A stretch of 64,000 bases of DNA, taken from assembly GCA_000436035.1 (NCBI GenBank), contig FR893244.1, forward strand, positions 8,167 through 72,166. The letters run 5' to 3'. Under the pieces are notes generated by a model that saw nothing but the letters and a program-made list of their open reading frames with translations, ran no database searches and had not been told where the DNA came from. The translations under genes were made by a program, and so were the position numbers. Below, one piece after another: positions 17,610-25,692 of the stretch. This DNA comes from Prevotella sp. CAG:732 (GTDB lineage: Bacteria; Bacteroidota; Bacteroidia; Bacteroidales; Bacteroidaceae). Each line of letters opens with the position of its first letter. Positions within the stretch are counted from its first letter, which is position 1.

Positions 17610-18989
17610 TTATTTTGCCATCATGTAGCCATGTCGTGTCAGAAATGTATCTATAAGAGATAACAGCCTGTCATAATCGGTTGTAAGCGGCTTGCGATAA
17701 TAAAAGATGGGATGATGCCGCCCTTCAAATGGATGAAACTCACACTCATTACCGAGCTGGCGTACCTTGCTCACATATTCTTCCGCCAATTCTATTTTCG
17801 TAAACTCATCTTTTGTTCCCATACACAACAACATGGGAGGCATTTGAGCACGAGCACACGTCATAGGCTTTACCAATGGAGGGTACTCCAACAACAACAG
17901 ATTGGGTATCGACATGCTATCCCTCCCCTCTGGATCTTGGCTTGCCAACAAGGTTGCCATACAAGCACCTGCCGACGCACCTCCACAGCAAATCTTGCCT
18001 GAAGACACGCCCAACTCTTCGGCATGACCTCTCAGCCACTCGATGGCATCTCTTGCATCCTCCAAAGCATCCTCCTGGGAAGAATGATAGAGGTAAGAAA
18101 TACGATAGTCGAATGAGACTGCCAACAAGCCTTTCTCTGCTAGATGTGCTGACTCCTTGTAGAACTGGAGTGGAGAACCATATTTCCAGCCACCTGCGAA
18201 AAACCATGCCACAGCCGACCGAGCCAAGTTTTTCTTGGGTCGAAAGACATGGGCGTAAAGGCTATCGCCAGATGGCAACACCTTATAAGGCATCAACTCT
18301 ACCGAATAAGAATGTGGAGGCGTTTGGAGAAGCTTTCGCAAGGAGTCGAACCACACCTGAGCCATCTGCTCACGCCCCTTCTGGTTAGGGTGTACCTTGT
18401 CCTGTATCGTCATCGTCTTCCAGTCGAAGCCCTTGCTTTGGTTCACGAGTACCACTTGCTTGGAATGCATGGACTTCACCATCTTGGCTATCTCCTTATT
18501 CAAATCAGGTATATAGGAATACTTCGGCAACTTTCCGCTTTCCACCACTTGCGCCATCAAGACATGAGCCTTAGGGTTGATTTGCAAAATGGAGGCGATG
18601 ACCTTGCGATAAGCTGCTATCATCCCCTTGACAGGCTTTTCTTCCACAAAATGATTATGACCGGCATGGAGCAGAACAAAGTCGGCAGGATATTTGCGAT
18701 AGATGCTATCTATCCTTTCTGCCAGAAACTCTATGTTTTTGCCACTAAAACCACAATGCGCCAGCTTGCCAATTCGGCACTCACTTTCTCGAGGACCTAT
18801 CATGTCAAAATCATATCCTGCCGCGAACAAACGTTCCCAAAGCGGATAAAGATAAGACGAAAAAGAACTTCCGCCCTCCGTGATAGAATCACCTAGCCCC
18901 ATCAACGTAAATCGTTTCTGTTGCCCCATAACCAAGGCAGTTGTGCCCATCAAGAACACAACTGCCATCATCAACCTTTTTACAAACAT
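17610..18989 (-). CDS. Two-domain secreted esterase: SGNH hydrolase fused to alpha/beta-hydrolase
   Basis: This 459-residue protein has a signal peptide (about 1-22) and two complete esterase domains. Residues about 25-220 are an SGNH/GDSL hydrolase: 'GLGDSITEGG' with S35, 'LLHAGHNHF' at block III and 'DKVHPNQKG' with the Asp-x-x-His pair. Residues about 235-455 are an alpha/beta-hydrolase of the acetylxylan-esterase type: an oxyanion loop 'WFFAGGWKYG', nucleophile S339 in 'CGGASAGAC', an Asp in 'MGTKDEFT' and a His in 'EGRHHPIF'. Both triads look intact. The likely role is removal of acyl groups (for example acetyl) from the PUL glycan. It follows the small acidic protein gene by 17 bp. Which ester each domain cleaves is unknown. 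Confidence 0.8.
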   Translation of the reverse strand: MFVKRLMMAVVFLMGTTALVMGQQKRFTLMGLGDSITEGGSSFSSYLYPLWERLFAAGYDFDMIGPRESECRIGKLAHCGFSGKNIEFLAERIDSIYRKYPADFVLLHAGHNHFVEEKPVKGMIAAYRKVIASILQINPKAHVLMAQVVESGKLPKYSYIPDLNKEIAKMVKSMHSKQVVLVNQSKGFDWKTMTIQDKVHPNQKGREQMAQVWFDSLRKLLQTPPHSYSVELMPYKVLPSGDSLYAHVFRPKKNLARSAVAWFFAGGWKYGSPLQFYKESAHLAEKGLLAVSFDYRISYLYHSSQEDALEDARDAIEWLRGHAEELGVSSGKICCGGASAGACMATLLASQDPEGRDSMSIPNLLLLEYPPLVKPMTCARAQMPPMLLCMGTKDEFTKIELAEEYVSKVRQLGNECEFHPFEGRHHPIFYYRKPLTTDYDRLLSLIDTFLTRHGYMMAK

Positions 18990-19006
18990 ATTTTCAACCT
19001 AAATAA

Positions 19007-19213
19007 TCATTTGATCCCCCAAGCATAACTTGTCGAGTCATTCTCCTCCTCTTCATCATCCCAGTCATCCATAAGTCTTGGGAATGAGGGCTTAGCCAAC
19101 TGTTTCGCATCACTCACCTGGTCATACAATCCAGGCGAACCTGCCAACAAGGCTGAATCCTGTGCCATCACCTGAACGACACACGAAGAAGATTCATATT
19201 GTACCTTTCCCAT
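19007..19213 (-). CDS. Small acidic protein of unknown function
   Basis: This 68-codon gene starts 6 bp after the beta-helix gene stop and ends 17 bp before the esterase start. Its tight position in the operon supports a real gene. The protein has a short hydrophobic-polar start ('SSSCVVQVMAQDSALLAGSP') and an acidic tail ('LMDDWDDEEEEND'). There is no convincing signal peptide. I do not recognise a named domain. Short proteins with an 'ALLAGS' core and an acidic end seem to occur beside secreted proteins in Prevotella, but that is recollection and not checked here. Confidence 0.6.
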   Translation of the reverse strand: MGKVQYESSSCVVQVMAQDSALLAGSPGLYDQVSDAKQLAKPSFPRLMDDWDDEEEENDSTSYAWGIK

Positions 19214-19219
19214 AGCCTA

Positions 19220-21100
19220 TCATTTTATGATAACTTTCTTTCCATTGACGATATACAAGCCTTTAGACAAGTTTTCCAAAGATGCATTAACCTTCATACC
19301 TTGCAAGTTGTATATCTCGCTTTGGCTTGCCTCGTCCTGAGCTATGCCATGAATACCAGTCGCGCTGCCATCCAAGACGAAAGCCTTTGCTGCGGCACTT
19401 TCCCCCGCCAAAGCCAAATAGGCACAATGCGCCTTGTTGGTAAAAGCACCACCATTGGCATCAGCCCAATAGAAACCTACTCCATGCTGAGGGTCATTAG
19501 CCAACTTATAGAATTTTGCCTCTGTATCATCCGAAGTCGTGTCGGCATCCTTGCTCGTGCCTTTCAGCAAGTTTTCTGTATTCTCAGAAGTGCCCTCCAA
19601 CTTCAAGGCGACCTCGTATGAGTTTGCTGCACCATTCAGTAACAAAGCGGACTTGGCAGGAACAACAGAACCTGCCGCATACTTATAATTAATATTCAAT
19701 GATTCTCCATTCGCACCCGTCACGACACCACCTTTCACATCGGTAGGCATGATATAGCCGAAGTCGTGGTAATAAGTGGCATATTTGGCTTCTGTGATGG
19801 CAAAAGAAGCAGTCATGGGCTCTGCGACTACAGCACCTGGCACTGAGAACTCGCCACGAGAAGTTCCATTGACATCTTTTGTCAAGTCTTGGTCGATACC
19901 CCATTCAGAAAGAGCAGCGGTTAACTGCGGAGCCGTCGCGCCATAAGGAGCGGAAGCTGGACCTTCAGCCACGCCATTCTGCCCGAAGACACTGGTCAAG
20001 GTGTTGTCAGAGCTTACCCAATCAGAAGATTGCCAAGCTGGAGCGGCAGAGGCACCATCCTTATAGACACCTATTATATTATAGCCAGCAGAGAGTAACT
20101 GCTTAGGTGCCTTTGGTACAGAATTTGTCGCTATCAAAATAGCAGGATTATCTCCCTCACCTACAACTATAGAATTTGCCAAACGAATATCCGCTTTCTC
20201 TCTTCCCAAGATTTGGGCGCCACCCGTATTGCCTGCGATAGTAGAATTGATGACCGTAATCTGTCTTGCATAATTGCCATCAGCTCTAACCGTGAAAACT
20301 GCAGCAACTTCGCCTGTAGTCCCCGACTTGTTACCAGTAATGGTCGTATTGATGATGTTAAGTCCCATGCCATGATTCAAGAAAATGGCACTACCCAACT
20401 TCTCTGCCTCATTACCATAAATCTGACAACGATTAAATGTAGTAAATCCTGTCTTGTTAGCATTACCAGACAATTTGATGGCGCCACCTCTACCAACAGC
20501 TTTATTATTAAAGAATTTGCAATCGGAAAAATTCACAGTACAACTGCGAGACCAGCAAGCAGCCCCTCCGTAGTCGTTCGTCTTGCTATACACGGAAACA
20601 TTACCTTCAAAAACACAATTCTCAACCTCTGCGGTGACATTCACCTTCCCTGCATCAGTGCTACCATTATCAAATATCAATGCTGCCTTATCCTTATTAT
20701 TGATATAAGCACCCTTAAAGGTTATGTTTTTCAAAACGAAATGCACTTGTTTTGGGCCTTTAATAGCGAGCAATGTCTCGGCATCGCCTGCATTGGCTAT
20801 GCCATCATCATTCCTGTCGCCAGAAAACACAGTAGGCTGTCCCGAAGTAGAGCCGATGAAAGTATAACCATTGGTAACGATTGGCGCATTAGCTGGCACA
20901 TAATAAGTGCCACCTGCGAAATGGAATACATCCCCATTGGCATACGCATTGACATTCGCATACATAGTTGCGAAATCAAGCGCATTCTCTACGGAACTAC
21001 CATCCTTCTCACCTGCACCACCAACACTTACATAATAGTCGGTCGCAAAACTAGCGGATGCACAAAGCATACCTGCCATCAATAAAGTAAATCTTTTCAT
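19220..21100 (-). CDS. Secreted right-handed beta-helix protein, possible polysaccharide lyase or adhesin
   Basis: This 626-residue protein has a signal peptide ('KRFTLLMAGMLCASASFA') and a parallel beta-helix of roughly residues 25-400. Typical rungs are 'QVHFVLKNITFKGAYINN', 'CTVNFSDCKFFNNKAVGRGG', 'TTFNRCQIYGNEAEKLGSAI' and 'INTTITGNKSGT'. A beta-sandwich region follows (about 430-590). The C-terminal tail 'IYNLQGMKVNASLENLSKGL', ending in Val-Ile-Ile-Lys, resembles type IX secretion sorting tails of Bacteroidetes. Beta-helix folds of this kind occur in pectate-lyase-like and chondroitinase-B-like enzymes and in non-enzymatic surface proteins. No catalytic residues can be assigned. As first gene of a three-gene operon ending in a double esterase, a role on an acylated polysaccharide is a reasonable guess. 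Confidence 0.7.
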   Translation of the reverse strand: MKRFTLLMAGMLCASASFATDYYVSVGGAGEKDGSSVENALDFATMYANVNAYANGDVFHFAGGTYYVPANAPIVTNGYTFIGSTSGQPTVFSGDRNDDGIANAGDAETLLAIKGPKQVHFVLKNITFKGAYINNKDKAALIFDNGSTDAGKVNVTAEVENCVFEGNVSVYSKTNDYGGAACWSRSCTVNFSDCKFFNNKAVGRGGAIKLSGNANKTGFTTFNRCQIYGNEAEKLGSAIFLNHGMGLNIINTTITGNKSGTTGEVAAVFTVRADGNYARQITVINSTIAGNTGGAQILGREKADIRLANSIVVGEGDNPAILIATNSVPKAPKQLLSAGYNIIGVYKDGASAAPAWQSSDWVSSDNTLTSVFGQNGVAEGPASAPYGATAPQLTAALSEWGIDQDLTKDVNGTSRGEFSVPGAVVAEPMTASFAITEAKYATYYHDFGYIMPTDVKGGVVTGANGESLNINYKYAAGSVVPAKSALLLNGAANSYEVALKLEGTSENTENLLKGTSKDADTTSDDTEAKFYKLANDPQHGVGFYWADANGGAFTNKAHCAYLALAGESAAAKAFVLDGSATGIHGIAQDEASQSEIYNLQGMKVNASLENLSKGLYIVNGKKVIIK

Positions 21101-21272
21101 ATGCGTTCATTTTTAGGTTTTCAGAACATTTTAAGTTGTTTACTCTTTAAGTCGCAAGAAAAAAGGAAAGATATAGGTCAGAACTCAAAAAAATCACTTT
21201 CCACCTATACAGAACTTCAAATATCACGTCTATCTTAACAGAAAATCATGTATAACTAAAGACATTATCAAA
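21101..21272. promoter_or_regulatory. Divergent intergenic region without a clear promoter match
   Basis: This AT-rich spacer separates the minus-strand beta-helix operon from the plus-strand DUF4886 gene and must hold promoters for both. I find no full TAnnTTTG box on either strand, which would fit specialised sigma factors or weak promoters. No strong palindrome was seen. Confidence 0.3.
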
Positions 21273-22124
21273 ATGAAAAATCTCAAGAGACTCCTTATGA
21301 TGGCACTCCTTGCCTTAGTATGTACCATCCCTTCCATGGCTGGCAACAAAGGGAAAGTCATCAAAATCCTGGCTATCGGCAACAGCTTCTCGCAAGATGC
21401 CATCGAGAACTATCTTCATCAACTTGCCGACTCCGCCGGCGTGAAAACCATCATTGCCAACATGTATATAGGCGGCTGTTCGCTGGAAAGACATTACAAC
21501 AACGCCAAAGACGACAAGCCAGCCTATTCCTATCGCAAGATTACGATAGACGGCAAGAAAACAGAATATAGAAGTACCACGCTGGACAGTGCGCTGACTG
21601 ACGAGAAGTGGGATTATGTCAGTTTCCAGCAAGCAAGTCCCCTCTCTGGCAAGTATGACACGTTTAGTCCTTATCTTTCATACCTTATTAAATATGTAAA
21701 GGAACGAGTTCCTGCTCATACGAGGCTGCTTTGGCATCAAACGTGGGCGTATGCAGAGGGATGCAAGCTATCGGGCTTCGCCAATTACAATCGAGACCAG
21801 CTGACGATGTACCATGCAATTGTCGAGGCATCCAAGAAAGCAAAGAAAGACTATAAGCTATACAAGATAGTACCAGTTGGCACGGCCATCCAAAACGCCA
21901 GGACAAGTTTCATTGGCGACAACATGAATCGAGACAAGCAACACTTGGAAGTACATTACGGAAGATACACGGCAGCCTGTACTTGGCTTGAAGCCGTGCT
22001 TGGCATCAACCCAATCGGCAACAAGTTTGTACCCAAGGGCGTGGATGACGCTCACAAGGACATCGCTCAAAAATCAGCTCATGCTGCCTGCAAGAAACCC
22101 AACAGCATTAGCACGATAAAATAG
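21273..22124 (+). CDS. Secreted DUF4886 (SGNH-like) protein
   Basis: This 283-residue protein has a signal peptide (about 1-23, 'LLMMALLALVCTIPSMAG'). It begins its domain with 'VIKILAIGNSFSQDAIENYL', an SGNH block I variant (GNSFS). It continues with 'MYIGGCSLERH', 'WDYVSFQQASPLSG' and 'LLWHQTWAYAEG', and ends in 'DKQHLEVHYGRYTAACTWLE' with the Asp-x-x-His-like pair. This fits DUF4886, an SGNH-related family often found in Bacteroidetes glycan loci. An esterase acting on glycans is plausible. It is transcribed away from the PUL, so coregulation is uncertain. Convergent to the ATPase gene, with an inverted-repeat element between them. Confidence 0.8.
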   Translation: MKNLKRLLMMALLALVCTIPSMAGNKGKVIKILAIGNSFSQDAIENYLHQLADSAGVKTIIANMYIGGCSLERHYNNAKDDKPAYSYRKITIDGKKTEYRSTTLDSALTDEKWDYVSFQQASPLSGKYDTFSPYLSYLIKYVKERVPAHTRLLWHQTWAYAEGCKLSGFANYNRDQLTMYHAIVEASKKAKKDYKLYKIVPVGTAIQNARTSFIGDNMNRDKQHLEVHYGRYTAACTWLEAVLGINPIGNKFVPKGVDDAHKDIAQKSAHAACKKPNSISTIK

Positions 22125-22161
22125 CCTCGAGCATTTTTTCAAAACATGCATACGAAAATAG

Positions 22162-22264
22162 GCTTCACCCTTCACCTTTTCGCTTGAAAGCCCGATAAAC
22201 ACTGGGGTTGCGAGGGTGAAGGGTGATTGTTAAGGGTTCACCTAGGCTTCACCAGCCTTCACCT
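22162..22264 (+). repeat. 103-bp inverted repeat, left copy
   Basis: This block matches the reverse complement of 25495-25597 with only three differences by eye. It has an internal 12-bp stem (22165-22176 with 22215-22226, TCACCCTTCACC) and further CTTCACC motifs. It lies between two convergent genes, and its last six bases contain the stop codon (TGA) and final Arg codon of the ATPase gene. It may be a dispersed REP/MITE-like element or a bidirectional terminator. Confidence 0.9.
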
Positions 22265-23515
22265 TTTTCCCAGCATCCATTCCCAAGTCGGGAGAATGTG
22301 GATGGTCTTGCCGTCTATTTGCAAGTCTTCCTTCTCTTCCATCGTAAGGATGTAGCCTTCTGTCAAGCCGTAAGCATCCATAGCTTCGGCTAAGCCTGCG
22401 ATTTCCCGCTTGCGAGTCTTCTCGCCATTCATTGCAATCGTCACCTGATAGGCTTCCTTGATGCTCATACCTTCTCTCACCACAAAGTCGCACTCCTTCT
22501 TATCGGCATGATAGAAGACATCATATCCGCGGCGTTTCAATTCGATGAACACCATGTTCTCCAATTTCGCACCCATGTTCTCGGTGGCATTGAAGCCAAT
22601 GCGGCTCACGATGGCATTATCTATGAAATAAATCTTCTTGGGGTTCAACATCTGCACCTTTACAGATGGCGAATACTTCATCAACTGAAATATCATATAG
22701 GTTTGTTCGATGTATTCCAAATAGTTCTTGACCGTTTCGGAATGACGGATTCCTACTATCTTTCCAAGCGAAGAATATGTGATGCGCTTCGTGGCATTAC
22801 TGGCGAGATAGAAGACGAGTTCCTGCATCTCCTTCTCGTTAGTCAGTCCATTGCGAGCCATCACGTCACGGAAAACGATGCTGTCGTAGAGTGACGAGAG
22901 GTAACGAGCTGATGGAGACTGGAGATACTTCGGGAAACCGCCCTTCTCCATGTATTCCTTGAATTGCCCCAAGAGAATGGAACGCTTGCTGGTCAAATAA
23001 TAGTCTTTGGGGGCGACTTGGATATTTGCCAGTTGCAGGTATTCTTGAAAAGAAAAAGGAAAAATCTCTACGGCAATATAACGTCCTGTGAGATGAGTGC
23101 CAAGTTCTCGGCTCAGCATCCTGGCGTTTGAACCTGTCACGATCACCTTGTTGCCCTCGTTGTAGAGGCGGCGCACGAAAGTTTCCCATCCCTTTACGTT
23201 TTGTATTTCATCAAAATAATAGGTGTGTTGCTCGCCAAACAATTCGAAGAAACACTCTTGCAATGTTTGGAAATCGGACACAGTAAAGTTGACAAGTCGC
23301 TCATCGTCGAAGTTGAAGAAGAAGTCTTGCTCTGACAATTTCCTGCGCATTTGTTGAAGTAAGACAGATTTTCCACAACGTCTGATACCTGTGATAATCA
23401 GTATCTCCGTTGTGGTAAGCCACTCTTCCTCGATGCATCTTGGAACAGTCTCTTGCGTTACATACTTGCAGTATTCTTGCTGCTCAAATATGATTTTCTT
23501 CAACAACTCTTTCAT
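22259..23515 (-). CDS. AAA-family ATPase with DUF4143 C-terminal domain
   Basis: This 418-residue protein starts at the ATG at 23515 (MKELLKKIIFEQQEY), 15-20 bases after a good promoter; a longer frame to 23578 would run through that promoter. It has Walker A 'ITGIRRCGKSVLLQQ', Walker B 'HTYYFDEIQNVKGWE', an arginine-rich sensor region ('NARMLSRELGTHLTGRY') and a C-terminal DUF4143 domain. That domain ends in 'FIELKRRGYDVFYHADKKEC' and 'DFVVREG', which resembles a nuclease-fold tail. Proteins of this group are common and variable in Bacteroidetes and archaea, and their function is unknown. The stop codon lies inside the 103-bp repeat, so the C-terminus was probably set by that element. Confidence 0.88.
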   Translation of the reverse strand: MKELLKKIIFEQQEYCKYVTQETVPRCIEEEWLTTTEILIITGIRRCGKSVLLQQMRRKLSEQDFFFNFDDERLVNFTVSDFQTLQECFFELFGEQHTYYFDEIQNVKGWETFVRRLYNEGNKVIVTGSNARMLSRELGTHLTGRYIAVEIFPFSFQEYLQLANIQVAPKDYYLTSKRSILLGQFKEYMEKGGFPKYLQSPSARYLSSLYDSIVFRDVMARNGLTNEKEMQELVFYLASNATKRITYSSLGKIVGIRHSETVKNYLEYIEQTYMIFQLMKYSPSVKVQMLNPKKIYFIDNAIVSRIGFNATENMGAKLENMVFIELKRRGYDVFYHADKKECDFVVREGMSIKEAYQVTIAMNGEKTRKREIAGLAEAMDAYGLTEGYILTMEEKEDLQIDGKTIHILPTWEWMLGKR

Positions 23516-23536
23516 AATCAAATGTTTATTTGCTTG

Positions 23537-23567
23537 CAAAGATACGGTTTTTTGTGGAAACCTCCAA
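23537..23567 (-). promoter_or_regulatory. Promoter of the DUF4143 ATPase gene
   Basis: On the minus strand TATCTTTG (CAAAGATA at 23537-23544) is a perfect -7 box. TTG (CAA at 23565-23567) lies 20 bp upstream. The transcript would start about 15 bases before the ATG at 23515. Three direct repeats begin only about 20 bp upstream of the -33 element (23586). Confidence 0.7.
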
Positions 23568-23585
23568 GAAATTTGCATTTTTTGT

Positions 23586-23684
23586 TCATTCCGAATGAGT
23601 GATTTGGCTAATTATTACTCATTCCGAATGAGTGATTTTCCAAAATATTGTTCATTCCGAATGAGTGATTTAGCAAGTTTCCGC
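23586..23684 (+). repeat. Three direct repeats with 33-bp period
   Basis: The 20-mer TCATTCCGAATGAGTGATTT begins at 23586, 23619 and 23652, exactly 33 bp apart, each followed by 13 non-conserved bases. Each copy contains a near-palindrome, TCATTC-C-GAATGA. The spacing is close to three helical turns, as expected for cooperative protein binding on one DNA face. They sit just upstream of the ATPase promoter. Confidence 0.9.
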
Positions 23685-23982
23685 TTGTTCCATACTCCTA
23701 ACTCTCAATGTGACGACCCTATCTCTGAGCTTTGCAATTCTGTCTCTAAGCTTTGCGTCAACTCAAGCCGAGAATGGAATAAGTGCCAGACTAGGGCAAT
23801 CATTTGCTCTCTACTAGGGCAAAAAAATGCCTTAGGCAGATAAAAGTTTCTCCCAAGGCATCCGTTTTTTCTAATATTTTAAGCAAAAAGATTTCCGTAT
23901 TTTCTAATATTTGTGTATTTTTGCAGCAGTAAAACAACACAATATCAACATATTGCGAGTAAAATCACTAACAGAAGGAAAT
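23685..23982. other. Repeat-rich spacer upstream of the lipoprotein gene
   Basis: No gene is visible here. The stretch holds several distinct short duplications: TCTCTxAGCTTTGC at 23722 and 23743, ACTAGGGCAA at 23790 and 23813, and TCCGTxTTTTCTAATATTT at 23861 and 23894 (again 33 bp apart). A TATTTTTG sequence shortly before 23925 could be a -7 box for the lipoprotein gene. The start codon at 23983 has a good ribosome-binding site (AGAAGGAA). Confidence 0.6.
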
Positions 23983-25434
23983 ATGAAAAAGATTTTGTTT
24001 CTCATACTGACTATGTTCAGCATTATCACCTTTACAAGTTGCGACAAGGTGAACAACGACCCAGACGAGCCCATTATCACCCCTGGCAACCTGTTTGACT
24101 GCACGTTTACCACGACTAGCGACGGTTGCTGCATTCTAGAAGGCACCGAACCTATCAGCGCCGATGTCATCAATGACGAGGTAAAAGGATATGGGTGGAA
24201 AGTGATCGGCATGTATGAGGTGCAGGACAATGGCAAGCTCTCACACACCGACTTTCGCAAGGACATGTTGGGCAGTGGCTACACCGACTATTGGTTTAAA
24301 TCCGACAGCCGCCTAGTAGGGTTTGCTTATAGCGATGCCCCCGGCAGAAACTACGATACCACAGACTGGAGCTATGATGCAACAAGGGGATTCATCCTGT
24401 GTGGCAAGGCTAATGAAAGCATACAAAACCGTTATATGCAAGTATTGCGTTTTGACAAAACAGAACTCATCTATAGACAGATGTACACCATGCAGCAACT
24501 CGGTTTCCGTTCAGACGGAAACGGCAATACGAAACCATTCTACGGCTTGGTCATCTATCAACGCATGACAGACAGCGAGCTTTCCCAAACGCAGAAAACA
24601 TTCAATTACGATGCCAACTCCGAATATACCGGTGCCGTCCCTAACGACTGCAAATTCCGAGTAAGCGCAAGGTACTATAATCCTGACGATTTTGAGGAAG
24701 ACACCAATGGAGCCGTCATTGTTACATTCGGGAAAGTGGAGTTCACGCTGACCGACCACCTCGGCACAGCCATTCTCCCAAACCCCGCATTGGAGTATTT
24801 CGACTCCATCGTTTGGCGAAGCAATTCACACGACCTTCCCGACCATTACGTCATCCATCGCCATAAACAAGGTCAAGCGCAGACAACCGTGAAATGGAAC
24901 ACCTATTTCTTCAACCAAGAGCCTAATTTGCCAACCGTCTTGGAGGGCTACAAGAATGGGCGTGTCGTCTATACCTACGAAATGCAGCACAACATCTACG
25001 CCGACAAGTTCCTGTGTTACGACTGGAACATCATTGCACAGAGCAAGCCACGAGACTATACCGCCTCTTGTCTCCTCGACAAATCTAGAAGCTTCACGGT
25101 GTACGTGCCAAGAGCCTACAACGACGACATCAGCAAGCCGTATGCAGAATTGCGCTACAATTCGGAAGAGAAAGGCAAGGGTAACGATGTTGCCATCTTA
25201 TTGAAAGAATGCCAGGAACTGGCAAATTTGATGACGAAGAATTACGGAAAGGGCACCGACATTGGCAAGCAAGTAGAGCACTATCGCACACTATTCTATG
25301 CCTTGCCAGAAAAGTCGGACATCAAATATTACTGGGAGACGACAGACACACGCATCGCCCTTGTTTACCATCATGACGATGTCAATTTCAACAACGAATA
25401 CTATTATATCCACGCCGAGCCGATTCAGAAATAA
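23983..25434 (+). CDS. Lipoprotein of unknown function
   Basis: This 483-residue protein starts at the ATG at 23983, supported by AGAAGGAA six bases upstream and by a lipoprotein signal with lipobox 'IITFTSC'. The mature protein begins 'DKVNNDPDEPIITPG'. The rest is rich in aromatic residues and beta-strand-like segments ('GLVIYQRMTDSEL', 'GAVIVTFGKVEFTLTDHLG', 'IKYYWETTDTRIALVYHHDD'). I do not recognise a domain. It shares a repeat-rich divergent spacer with the DUF4143 ATPase, and both are enclosed by the 103-bp inverted repeats. It could be a surface protein, but no function can be assigned. Confidence 0.75.
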   Translation: MKKILFLILTMFSIITFTSCDKVNNDPDEPIITPGNLFDCTFTTTSDGCCILEGTEPISADVINDEVKGYGWKVIGMYEVQDNGKLSHTDFRKDMLGSGYTDYWFKSDSRLVGFAYSDAPGRNYDTTDWSYDATRGFILCGKANESIQNRYMQVLRFDKTELIYRQMYTMQQLGFRSDGNGNTKPFYGLVIYQRMTDSELSQTQKTFNYDANSEYTGAVPNDCKFRVSARYYNPDDFEEDTNGAVIVTFGKVEFTLTDHLGTAILPNPALEYFDSIVWRSNSHDLPDHYVIHRHKQGQAQTTVKWNTYFFNQEPNLPTVLEGYKNGRVVYTYEMQHNIYADKFLCYDWNIIAQSKPRDYTASCLLDKSRSFTVYVPRAYNDDISKPYAELRYNSEEKGKGNDVAILLKECQELANLMTKNYGKGTDIGKQVEHYRTLFYALPEKSDIKYYWETTDTRIALVYHHDDVNFNNEYYYIHAEPIQK

Positions 25435-25494
25435 GTAAGTCTGCATTCGTAGCGATTGACGGAAGAAGAATTGATGCCTTCCTTTCCTCCAAGC

Positions 25495-25597
25495 AGGTGA
25501 AGGGTGGTGAAGCCTAGGTGAACCCTTAACAACCACTCTTCACCCTCGCAACCCCAGTGTTTATCGGGCTTTCAAGCGAAAAGGTGAAGGGTGAAGC
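25495..25597 (-). repeat. 103-bp inverted repeat, right copy
   Basis: This is the reverse complement of 22162-22264 with three substitutions by eye. It also lies between convergent genes (lipoprotein and nucleoside kinase), and its right edge forms the left arm of the strong hairpin at 25589-25629. Confidence 0.9.
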
Positions 25598-25629
25598 TTA
25601 AAACGCTGTATTCGTTTTAAACTTCACCC
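25589..25629 (+). terminator. Strong hairpin, probable bidirectional terminator
   Basis: GGGTGAAGCTTAAAACG (25589-25605) pairs with CGTTTTAAACTTCACCC (25613-25629) with one mismatch across a 7-base loop. The plus-strand side is followed by TTTTACTATTTCTTTTTG. It would terminate the lipoprotein transcript and could also end the convergent kinase transcript. Confidence 0.65.
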
Positions 25630-25692
25630 TTTTACTATTTCTTTTTGAAAAGAGGCAATCATATTGCCTCTTCTAATATCCATTTCACAAGT

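Noticed and set aside
23586..23684. CRISPR array
   Set aside because: Only three units, with 13-bp spacers and no cas genes nearby.
23391..23843. A plus-strand frame with an 11-residue repeat (FRMSDLA-type)
   Set aside because: The repeat comes from the 33-bp DNA repeats being divisible by three. The frame starts inside the ATPase gene and has no ribosome site.
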